From the NCBI GenBank assembly GCA_933207985.1, contig OW240912.1, positions 248,469,293-248,533,292 on the forward strand: a DNA stretch of 64,000 nt, written 5' to 3'. The position numbers and the translations under genes are program-made. This DNA comes from Pelobates cultripes (taxonomy: Eukaryota > Chordata > Amphibia > Anura > Pelobatidae). This document shows positions 21,491 to 30,665 of the stretch, in pieces. A model generated the notes under the pieces. It did no database searches. It was not told the origin of the DNA and worked only from the letters and a program-made list of their open reading frames with translations. Position 1 is the first letter of the stretch. Each line of letters opens with the position of its first letter.

Positions 21491-22396
21491 AAGAAGAAAA
21501 ACTACCACAACAAGAGCACATAGTCTTAAATTAGAGGGACAAAGGTTTAAAAATAATATCAGGAAGTATTACTTTACTGAGAGGGTAGTGGATGCATGGA
21601 ATAGCCTTCCAGCTGAAGTGGTAGAGGTTAGCACAGTAAAGGAGTTTAAGCATGCGTGGGATAGGCATAAGGCTATCCTAACTATAAGATAAGGCTACGG
21701 ACTAATGAAAGTATTTAGAAAATTGGGCAGACTAGATGGGCCGAATGGTTCTTATCTGCCATCACATTCTATGTTTCTATGTTTTATTTCACTTTCTGAA
21801 AAAAAATGTAAGGCATAAAGACCACGAACAAACAACAACTAGCAATCACAAAGGAGGAAACCCAGTGTTTGGTGATGTCCATACATTCCAGACTTCAAGC
21901 AGTCACAACAAAGTATTGAAAATTATAATTTTATTTATTATTGTGTTAACTTGTCCAATTACATCTGAGCCCCTGAAATAAGGGTATAAAAATGGTTGCA
22001 ATTCCTAAACGTTTTATTCAATATTTTTGTTCAACCCCTTGATTTAAAGCTGAAAGTCTGCACTTCAATTACATCTCAATTGTTTCATTTTAAAACCCAT
22101 GTGGTGCTGTATAGAGCCACAATTATCAGTGTCCAAATATTTAGAAACCTAACTGTATCTCTGTGAGGACATGCTGATTGGTGCAGCACGATTGCCATGC
22201 ATATGCACAAGCTCTGCCTAAATGCTGCCATATGGGGGAAAAAGTAATTGGCTAAAATCATCAGTAAAGCCAGGGAAGGACCAGCAGCCACTGTGAGACC
22301 ACAGCACCAAAGCATATTAGTCAGTTTAAACTGCTTATTTTATTACTCATGTGGGGAGGGATGAGGATAAATCTAGATAGGGTATCTAACACTCTA

Positions 22397-23057
22397 ATGT
22401 TAAGTACATACCAAAAAAGTTGTGGTGGGGAAAGAAGTGTAGATAAAAACCCCTTCCACCTGAAATAAGTGGATAATTAATGCAGTTTAAACACAAATAC
22501 ACACCAGGCAAGTCATAAGACTTGCTGTTACCTCAGAAATCTCAATTTAACAGTGCTCTCACTACTGCAAGGGATTCTGGGTAGGCGCATGCAAATGAGC
22601 TCAACTAAGAACCACATTTTTTCCTTATAATTCCACTTTGGAAGGGGTTTTCATCCACACTTTTTCCACACCACTTATTTGGTATGTACTTAACAAGTAA
22701 CGCCAAGCCTCCATAGCAAGCCAGTAACCTATCTCATGCTGATGAGTTGAAATAACAACAAAACAGCTGTCCATGAGTGGTTCACTGGCATTGCACCTCT
22801 TCTTGAATTGTGTTTCAAAGCTGTTGTATACAGCAGACACATACTCCAAGGAATCCATGTATAAAGAGGAATTATGAGGCAAAAATGTGGTTCTTTGTTG
22901 AGCTCATTTGCATACACCTACCCAGAATCCCTTGCAGTAGTGAGAGCTCTGTGGTAAAAGCAAGGCTTCCCTGGTGTGTGTATTTGTGTTTAACTTTGCA
23001 TTAACTATCCACTCTAATGTTGGGAATATATGTTTTTATTACTGTTAGAGTGTTCCT
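22397..23057. mobile_element. Nested inverted repeats ending in a T2-type terminus
   Basis: The outer arms include ACTACTGCAAGGGATTCTGG at about 22562 and CCAGAATCCCTTGCAGTAGT at about 22921, and CACAAATACACACCAGG against CCTGGTGTGTGTATTTGTG. A second pair, GTTAAGTACATACC at 22399 and GGTATGTACTTAAC at 22681, overlaps them and brackets only the left arm. The right end reads GAGTGTTCCT next to TTAA (23058-23061), the T2 terminal pattern; a matching left terminus is not visible. Non-coding. Confidence 0.6.
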
Positions 23058-23061
23058 TTAA

Positions 23062-24299
23062 CTAACATATGTTGCACATGTACTTTTTAGATGGGAAAGT
23101 GATAAATCTCTCAAGCAACAAAACTTTAATAGCAATTTAATCTGTAATGTGTCAAAACGTGATGTGAATGGCATTGCTTACTGCTTTCAAACTCAAAGAC
23201 TTAACAATGTCCTCTGTAAGTCAATCAAACCAACTTCAATTCCTTTTATCTTTAGTGTTTCCTAAAACAATGAGCCTCAACTCCTCCTGGAATACCTTAT
23301 TCTTTTCAATCTAGCAATCACTTAATCCGAGAGTATCACATCTAATGTCCTAGGGATAAAAATGAAGATCCTAATTAGATTCATTCCTTGGGTCACGGCT
23401 TTAAAGCTTTCTAGGAAAACGACCTCAAAGAAAATGAATTACTAAGTTTACTTAGGTTAGCCCCTTACTTCCAGTGAGAAACAATGACTGTAAAGACTGT
23501 ACAGAGAGGCCCAAGGTATTTTTTCTGGGATGGAGATTTTTCACAAAATCAGCTGGTTTTGCCTAAATTTTGCCATTCAGATTTCAGTTTGCTACAATTT
23601 AGATTATTGTAAGTAGCTCTGTACATCCTGCCTAACAATAGCCCTGCTGGGAACATTTAAGGTGGGCCATTAACAACAGTTCTGTACTCCTACTTTCATA
23701 GCTCTATTTCAGTATCACTCAAAAATCAACATTTAAAATTTGCAGTTTTAACATCAGTTATTACATTGTCATGTGTGGACAAATTAAAAAAAAGGGTCTC
23801 TTAACTGATTACATTTCAAAGTTCATTTTATTTGTTGTGTTTGCCTCACTGAGTTATGTTTAATATTAGTGACCATATTTATTTGTATATGTATTTTTGC
23901 ACCCCTCCCCCTGCTTTATTGTTGCCCTTAATTGTCCCCTTTTTGCCAGCCATCTCTGGAGGGGGTTCCTCCATTCTCTAAGTAGAGCTAAGGGAGTTAG
24001 TTGGCTGTCAAGAGCAGAAGACACATTTTCCCAGGCTCGACGCTGAGAAGAATGTTGGCTGTCTCTGTTTAGTGTGTGAAAGTGATAGAAAGATAGAAAG
24101 AGAGAAGGCAGACAAGAAGCTTTGTGACTCCCTAGAGAGAAAGGGGGCAAGTGAAAGGTTATGTGACCCAGAAGACAGCATATGGCTAGGAACTTCAACG
24201 ACAATTTTGTTGTAACCTTTGTCTAACATCTTGTCTGTGCCGTGTAGTGTAGATAAGAGGGATGAACTTATTCCACAGAAACAGAAACTAATGATACAG
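23062..24299. other. Single-copy-looking DNA
   Basis: AT-rich, no repeat recognised and no exon supported. The minus-strand frame at 23866-24204 lacks family resemblance. Confidence 0.35.
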
Positions 24300-24303
24300 T
24301 TAA

Positions 24304-24789
24304 GGGGAACCTGCCACTTCTCTGGAATTTATACTATTTTATAAAACATTGAAATTCACCTATAACCTAAATTTATTTTCAAGATATATATTTATAAACC
24401 AGGTCAGTTCAACCAAAGCCAGGACAAACACTGCAAATAAAAAAGGGGGGGGGGGAAAGAAACTGGTTTTATGCTGACTGCCAGGTGCAAATACAGAGCT
24501 TATAACAATGACTGACAGCGAGCTAAGATGGAGACGTCCAGTTACAGGATAAAGAGATGTGTATTTTTAGTTTTATTTTATAACTATGCTGCTGGGATAC
24601 AGAGGGTTGGATTTACATCACATCCTGCTGTAGTCTCACACAATTGTAAGTACGCCTCCACTACCCCTCTAAACAAAACCAAATTCAATAAAAATGCTAA
24701 AACATGCAATAGTTTATTCATACACATTCGTACACATGCTCTTTTGCTTCCAAGTCCGCAGCAAGAGTGTCTCTATTAGAAATTCCACA
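24304..24789. repeat. Possible TTAA-bounded repeat start
   Basis: TTAAGGGGAACCTGCCACTT at 24300 resembles a T2-type left end (TTAAAGGRR) with one difference. The downstream 490 bp, which includes a 10-base G run near 24447, has no recognised partner end. Low certainty. Confidence 0.25.
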
Positions 24790-24797
24790 GTAGGTAC

Positions 24798-25443
24798 CAG
24801 GGCCGCCATCAGGGGGAGACAACTATGATGGTTGGCACGGGCCCGGCGGTCCTGGGGGGCCCGGACTGCTTTGGCAGTCCCGGCCCCACATTCCCTCTCT
24901 GCACATATATATATAGCATTGATAAAACATATATATGTGCAACAACACCCTGACTCCTATATACTTGCAGAGGGGCCCAGCAGACTACGGATCAAGTACG
25001 GCATTTCCTCTCTCTGCTCCATAGCCTAGGCCGTCCCGGAAGGCGTTGCCGCGGGTTACCATGGCAATGCTCAGCGCATACGCGAATACTGCCTTCAGCG
25101 GGGTTGGGAAAATGTAATATGACTCACTACAGTCTAGGCCCTACTGCAAAACACAAACAGGGGAAGAACACAATGCCACCGGACCACAAGGGATGGATTC
25201 TTCCCCCTCCCTGAACCAGGTAAGAAGCAGGGAGGGGGGAGAAACATGTATTACATTTACATTATTACATTACATGCATACACTAGTAAACACACACACT
25301 CTGCATTCATTACACTAACACACACTCTGCATCAACTACACTGACACACACTCTGCATTCATGACACTAACACACACTCTGCATTCACTACACTGACACA
25401 CAGTGCTTTGTCAGGGGCCCCAAAATTTCTGGTGGCTGCCCTG
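24798..25443. mobile_element. hAT-like element with near-exact 8-bp TSD
   Basis: The left end is CAGGGCCGCCATCAGGGGGA. The right end read backward is CAGGGCAGCCACCAGAAATT, followed by TTGGGGCCCC. Flanks are GTAGGTAC (24790-24797) and GTAGATAC (25444-25451), 7 of 8 matching. The interior is GC-rich, contains CACCGGACCACAAGGGA, CCAGGTAAGAAG and an ACACACACTCTGCATTCA array, and encodes nothing. Confidence 0.75.
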
Positions 25444-25451
25444 GTAGATAC

Positions 25452-25715
25452 TATGCCTAGTAGTAAATCTAGCTCTGGGTGTAAGTTTAGGATTTGGGGA
25501 AGGTAAGGATAATGTTAGAGGTGAGGTCAGTTTTGGGGGGTCTATAGCAGTTGGGATAGCTCTGATTAAGGCTTAGGAAGGACAATCACTCTCATCCAGA
25601 TTTAGTTGAGAGTGATAGGAATTGTAGTTAGTAGCATCTTGAAGGCAGATACCCATAATCCTATGCCCTCCTTAACTCTATGCTTTCTTAATTGGAAAAC
25701 CTCTATTGTTATCTA
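25452..25715. other. Unassigned DNA
   Basis: Short stretch between the hAT-like element and the Gypsy LTR homology. It may contain the worn left part of the 5' LTR, because homology to the 3' LTR fades upstream of about 25716. Confidence 0.3.
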
Positions 25716-25996
25716 CCCTTGATTCAGTGCCCTGTCGTGGTTTCCCTTAGTTGATTATCAGAGTGTGTGTTCCTGTTTGTTTAAATTCTGTTTTTTGACT
25801 TTGACTTCGTTTGACTTCCCTGATTTCTGGTATCCTTGACTTTTGGCTTTCCCTCATCGTTGTGTCTCCTTCTGTGTCCCTTTTGACCTTGGCAAGTATT
25901 CTGACTATTCCGGCCAGTCTAAGGTCTGGTAAGACGTTACTTTTAGTCCTAGGTGTGATATAATTCTGCGTGCTGGATCAACGAGTAATCCTGACA
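25716..25996 (+). repeat. Gypsy 5' LTR, partial
   Basis: About 280 bp alignable to 33451-33736 with scattered differences (for example CGAGTAATCC against CTAGTAATCC, and a deletion around the GTACGTTAAG stretch). The divergence shows the insertion is not recent. The left part of the LTR is not recognisable upstream. Confidence 0.75.
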
Positions 25997-26079
25997 TTAG
26001 GACAGGGCCATAGATCCTGCAGAATTGTGTCAGCACATAGCAAGCTTGTGAGAGAGATCTGGAGGAGAATGATCACTGT

Positions 26080-26925
26080 ATGGATCAATTTGCCCAGGCT
26101 TTCAGTACGCTTCTTACTCGGACAGCGCGTTTACAGCCTGAGGTCCCTCCGATTATGTCACCTCCACCTAATATACCTCCACCTATAGTCTATAAGGCCC
26201 CTACTATCTCCCTATCTCCTCCCCCGCATTTTGATGGTAATAATCAAGAATGCCGGGGATTTCTGAATCAAATTGAGTACCACTTTGAGGCCTCACCGGG
26301 ATCTTTTCCCACAGATAGCGCTAAGATTGGGTACTTAATGAACCAACTTAAAGGTAAAGCCTTAACTTGGGCCAATCCTTTATGGGAGAGTAATAGGAGG
26401 ATTTTGTATAACTACCAGGAATTCCTTGCGGAATTTAAATTAACATTTGAATCATTAGACAGGGAGGATGATGCTTCCACTGCCCTAATGCGTATTAAGC
26501 AAGGGAACCGGTCTATCTCGGATTATGCCATAGAATTTCGTACCTTGGCTTCTGAGGTAGACTGGACTAATAGCGGACTGATCTCTGCATTGAATTCTTG
26601 ATTAAATTGCTGCCAAAGATTTGCATAAGAGATTAAATGACTTCATCACATTTGTGATGCAGATTAATAACATACTTAGGACCAGAGAAATTACTAAAAA
26701 TAGAACCAGACGTATGGCTATGTCACTGGCACCTCGTTTCTCCAAACCTATTATCCCTGACCTCTCTATACAGTCCAAACCCGAACCTATGCAGTTAGGG
26801 GTCACTAGACTGTCAGGGGCAGAGAGACAGTATAGGAGAATGGAGGGTCTTTGATTATACTGTGGTAAAAAACGACATATGAGAAATGCTTGTGCCATAC
26901 GCCCGGAAAACTTCCGCACCTAAGA
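26080..26925 (+). pseudogene. Gypsy (Sushi/RTL-like) gag
   Basis: This is a capsid protein of a Ty3/Gypsy element. The first frame (26080-26601) has a proline-rich leader (PPNIPPPI) and then the Sushi/RTL-type capsid signature HFDGNNQECRGFLNQ, followed by ECRGF-downstream helices, GKALTWANPLWE and SISDYAIEFRTLASEV. A frameshift near 26590 moves the rest to other frames. A zinc knuckle is readable at about 26852-26894 as LYCGKKRHMRNAC, with the expected CX2CX4HX4C spacing, but its first cysteine codon is a TGA stop (26852-26854). The gene is therefore dead. Its start at ATG 26080 fits the MDQFAQAF-like opening. Confidence 0.88.
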
Positions 26926-27006
26926 ACTTTAAGGGGACAGGTCTTAGGTGTGATGGATACGTCCTCTGGTAATAATCAAAATAAATTTCTCATTGACATC
27001 ACTGCC

Positions 27007-27106
27007 NNNNNNNNNNNNNNNNNNNNNNNNNNNNNNNNNNNNNNNNNNNNNNNNNNNNNNNNNNNNNNNNNNNNNNNNNNNNNNNNNNNNNNNNNNNNNN
27101 NNNNNN
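27007..27106. other. Assembly gap of 100 N
   Basis: Exactly 100 unknown bases, probably a placeholder for a gap of unknown size. Gypsy gag/pol sequence stops on its left side and the interior of a hAT-like element resumes on its right, so the gap hides the left end of that element and possibly Gypsy protease and reverse transcriptase. Confidence 0.95.
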
Positions 27107-27645
27107 CACTATCACTGCCCCTCTACCACCTGTCCCTGTCCCTCCACCCATGGATACACCCTGTCACATCCCCCCTCCACACACCCTGTCACCCTCACGC
27201 ACACCTTGTCACAGCCCCTCTTCACATACTCTGTCATCCCCATGCACACACATGGTCACCCCATACACATACACTATCACCATTCCCAAACATTTTCAGC
27301 CCCCACACAACAACGCTTGATTCCATGTGGTGCCAGGACCCGCAAGAGAGCCTTAACCCAGCGGAGCTGCAGAGCCCCTACAGTGCCACCAGACCACAAG
27401 GGAATATGCTGACCACCCCTCCTCCCTGGATGCAGGTAAGAAACAAGGAAGGAGGAGGGGTGTTCTCACACTACAACCCACCCCTCCCAATCATACACAC
27501 TGCATCCCTCACGATCACACACACACTGTTCCCCACACACACACTGTATCCCTCACAGTCACAAACACTTCACCCCTTTCACGCTGCACCCCTCACAATC
27601 ACACACACTGCACCCCATGTATATTTGTATATATGTGTGTGTATG

Positions 27646-27703
<58 letters not shown>

Positions 27704-27782
27704 TATAAATATAAAACAAAGTCAATTCCTGCACTCCAACCCAAATCCAACAGTACCTGGTGCTCTGGTAGCAACAATAACA

Positions 27783-27972
27783 TATCCAAAAGAAATACCG
27801 GCACTCTAGGCTTTTCAGTCTTCAAAATACTTTTAATCCACATCCAATGTCAACGTTTCAGCTCCTCGTGGAGCTTTCATCAGCCATGAGGAGCTGAAAC
27901 GTTGACAGCGGATGTGGATTAAAAGTATTTTGAAGACTGAAAAGCCTAGAGTGCCGGTATTTCTTTTGGATA
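27783..27972. repeat. 190-bp inverted repeat next to a TA tract
   Basis: The arms start TATCCAAAAGAAATACCGGC and run inward nearly without mismatch to GTTTCAGCTCCTCGTGG. The complementary arm starts CCATGAGGAGCTGAAACGTT. The loop is about a dozen bases. The left arm, read on the minus strand, contains the hammerhead-like core described separately. The repeat follows a (TA)n tract at about 27638-27702. Confidence 0.85.
27849..27883 (-). ncRNA. Hammerhead-ribozyme-like core, degenerate
   Basis: On the minus strand: CTGATGA, then AAGCTCC-ACGA-GGAGCT forming a 6-bp stem II, then GAAAC-GTT-GAC. This matches the hammerhead core CUGANGA-stem II-GAAA exactly. The segment after it corresponds to a minimal stem III, but the expected GUC cleavage triplet reads GAC. 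Minimal hammerheads are known in Penelope-like and related retroelements. Activity is doubtful; resemblance by descent is the inference. Confidence 0.45.
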
Positions 27973-28088
27973 TATAAAAATATATATATGTTTGTTTGTT
28001 TGTGTATGTATATAAAAATACATATACACGCGGCGTATGTTTGTGCTTTAGGGTGCACACCCTAATGCAATTGGCTGCGCACGCCTAT

Positions 28089-28784
28089 GCCCATCACCAA
28101 TATGACATGTAAGGGGGCTAGTTGTACCATATGGTCTAAAGAAGCTAGAAAAGCTTTTAAACTTCTTAAAAAATTGTTTGTTTCTGCTGACATATTGACA
28201 TATACTGACACCAGTAAACCCTTCATACTGGATGTTGATGCCTCCGAAATAGGAGTGGGGGCTGTTCTTTCTCAGAAGGAGAGTCGGGATACCCCTTTGC
28301 ATCCCTGTGGTTACTTTTCTAGAAGGTTGTCTCCGGCAGAGCATAATTATGATATTGGCAACAGAGAATTGTTGGCCATTATACCAGCACTTAAAGAATG
28401 GCAACATCTTTTAGAGGGTTCCAAGGATTCCCTTTTGATCATAACTGATCACAAAAATTTGTCATATATTGGTGATGCTAAACGACTGTCTTCTAGACAG
28501 GCAAGATGGTCTCTGTTTTTATCTCACTTTAATTTCATTATCACTTACAGACCTGGTCCCAAAAACGTTAAAGCTGACGCCTTATCTAGACAGTTTGACG
28601 TTGAAATTGAACAAGAGACATCCCCTATTGTTCCACCTGAGTGTATCATTGCTTCCACTGTTCTTTCCTTGTCATCCCCTCTACTTTGTGCTATCATGGC
28701 GGCTCAATCTCAGGCACCTTGCAATAAACCTCTGGATAAATTGTTTATTCCATTGACTGAAGGAAAGGAAGTATTGAGAGTAGA
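28089..28784 (+). pseudogene. Gypsy RNase H region
   Basis: This is the connection and RNase H part of a Gypsy polyprotein, the domain that degrades RNA in RNA:DNA hybrids. The frame reads KEARKAFKLLKKLF (end of reverse transcriptase/connection), FILDVDASEIGVGAVLSQ (first catalytic Asp), LSPAEHNYDIGNRELLAI (catalytic Glu), LLIITDHKNLSYI (catalytic Asp) and FIITYRPGPKNVKADALSR (end of domain). It is open and apparently well preserved to 28784. It is cut by a hAT-like element on the left and by the Penelope element on the right. Confidence 0.9.
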
Positions 28785-28821
28785 AACAAGAGGAAAGAAA
28801 CACTGTCCTGAATGGAGATAG

Positions 28822-30665
28822 TTAAAACATAACTTAGAATCAGAAAAAATCAGTAAATAGTGTGTAATGTAAAAACTTACTCTCAGAAAGCCCATATACA
28901 TATAAAGGGATTATAGCGAGATAGTATGTGGAGTTAAAAAAGTATTAAATTGGTTGACATTGATAGAAATGTCACTGCAGACAGACAGAATGAAAGTGTC
29001 AGTGTCTAGCTCTAAGTATAGAGGTGTAATTACTGCTTGATGTGGCTGGATAAATCACTTGAAAATGTAGCAGGAAAAAAGGTTTAAATGTTGCAATATA
29101 CAATGACTGTAGCGACTTGTATGTAACAAGTCCAGCACTGATTGAAGTAGCATGCACTACTATACAGTGCTAGTCGTGATACGGTAGCGCTAAATTACGT
29201 CGAGTCTGTCTGCTTGCTCCAAACCTTGCCTGAACTGTAGGCAAAGCTAGAGAATCTATTAGTGTTACTTAGCGTTCAAGGATTGATTAGCAAAATAAAG
29301 CAGAAAGAAAAAGATATCTGCCTTACTCTGTCACTAAAGTACGCTATATTGTCAGATATACAATATATAGGCTGATTGAAACTGCAGAGCTAATCACTCT
29401 GCAGATATATATATGCCTACAAGAGCACCTGTCATATAGATCGAGCTGTTGTACTGACAGGAACTGTTAGTGCTGGCTGATGTTGCAAAATAAACATATA
29501 AAGTGAAATACAGAGAGGAGATATATTATAGATAGAAGGAGAGATTAGTTAACAGTATCAGTATAATGAATGACTAGATAAGGTACCAAAAATAAATGGA
29601 ACACTGTCTGCTAATATGAAAAAAACTGAAATTGTAGGATGTTACAAAAAATCCCTGTCGATATATCTGTGCCTTCAAGGGCACCTATCTCCTTGATAAA
29701 CCGCTAAGCCAACTAGCTGATACTCGCTAATAGCTGAACAAACTCCCCTGCAAGACAAATGAAATCTAAATAGAGTCTGATATCTGCATTCACTTGCAGT
29801 ATATATGCGCTATATTAGGGCCTGCTGTAATGGTATTAACGGCAAAAAATCCCCAGCCTCAGAAAAAAACCTCACTTAAATGAAATAAAGTGTAGCAGAA
29901 TCGAATTCCCAAAATCTAAAGCTAATCAAAGAGAGGAACGGAGGTCTGGGGCTGAGACTGTCTGATACAGCTTTTCAAAGGGGAACTGAATCCCTGTTAG
30001 TATAGGATTTAAATATGGCGCTCTCAGTCCTGATTGGTGGTTAGGAAAGATGACATCACCAATCATTGCTGACACAGTATGGTGGTCAAAACGGACCACA
30101 AAGCCTTCAATATTTCCAGATTATGTTGTAATAGCTACAAAGTAATCAATATCCCAGCTTCAATGCCTTTTGAATAAATGTTTAAAATGAAAATGATTAT
30201 CAATATTGGATTATGCAAATACCACATTTGGTGATATGAAAATTCTTTAACTACATGTTCATTTGCTGTTAATTCAAATGTTCAATAGCTCAAATGAAAG
30301 GAACATTACAAAAATCATAATTAAATGGGATAAAGAAATTAAAATTAGCTTATAGATTGATGATAGTCAGCATATCAGGCTAGGAAACTGGATGAAGGAG
30401 CGCTATAAATGTTTTAATAGAGTGATAAACTTTGTCCTATCACTAATATGGGTAATCTCAAGAATAAAAGTGTAACTAAGTGAGAATGATAATAGTCATA
30501 TATATGGTGAAAGATATAAAAAATCCATCAGTATATATATATCAAATATACATACGTGTTCAATATACTTTTAATGTATTATTATTTTATTTTATTTTAC
30601 GTGCCAAAGTAAAAAATCTGAAAATCTAAGGTCATTATTTAATGTATGAACGGAGTATAGTTAAA
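28822..30665 (-). other. Penelope 3' untranslated region
   Basis: AT-rich, non-coding DNA between the end of the endonuclease gene and the insertion boundary. It contains related blocks such as ATATATGCCTACAAGAGCACCT (near 29406) and ATATCTGTGCCTTCAAGGGCACCT (near 29661), suggesting internal duplication. No hammerhead core was found in it. Confidence 0.5.

Larger units (their letters stand above)
15726..21782 (+). mobile_element. CR1-type LINE with replaced middle
   Basis: The left part (15726 to about 16230) encodes the start of an apurinic endonuclease. The right part (about 20885-21782) encodes the end of a reverse transcriptase followed by the typical CR1 tail GGGCAGACTAGATGGGCCGA and the terminal repeats TTCTATGTTTCTATG. 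Both lie on the plus strand in the expected order inside one Tc1, so they most simply represent one insertion. The middle of the LINE is absent and replaced by other repeats (16231-20884). No clear target duplication is visible, which is common for CR1. Confidence 0.75.
14626..22155 (+). mobile_element. Tc1 element split by a CR1 insertion
   Basis: The left terminal repeat CAGTTAGGTCCAGAAATATT at 14626 and the right one, read backward CAGTTAGGTTTCTAAATATT, at 22155 are inverted partners, each next to a TA dinucleotide (14624-14625 and 22156-22157). The transposase frame breaks off at about 15725 after a TCAACCCGATTGAGCA coding stretch. Tc1 sequence resumes at about 21783 with TTTCACTTTCTGAA and runs through the 3' end. 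Everything between is a later insertion. Tc1 sequence proper totals about 1.5 kb, normal for the superfamily. Confidence 0.85.
27107..28088. mobile_element. hAT-like element, right part, inside Gypsy
   Basis: It ends at 28088 in CGCACGCCTATG; read backward the terminus is CATAGGCGTGCGCAGCCAAT, related to the CATAGGCGTGTGCACAGAGT at 40562. Gypsy coding sequence restarts in frame immediately after. The interior has a CACCCTGTCACCC array, a CACCAGACCACAAGGGAAT block shared with 24798-25443, a TA tract and a 190-bp hairpin (27783-27972). The left end is lost in the gap, so the target duplication cannot be checked. Confidence 0.6.

Noticed and set aside
22741..22760. A fourth CTGATGA...GAAA hammerhead-like match
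   Set aside because: CTGATGAGTTGAAA has no room for a stem II between the two core blocks.
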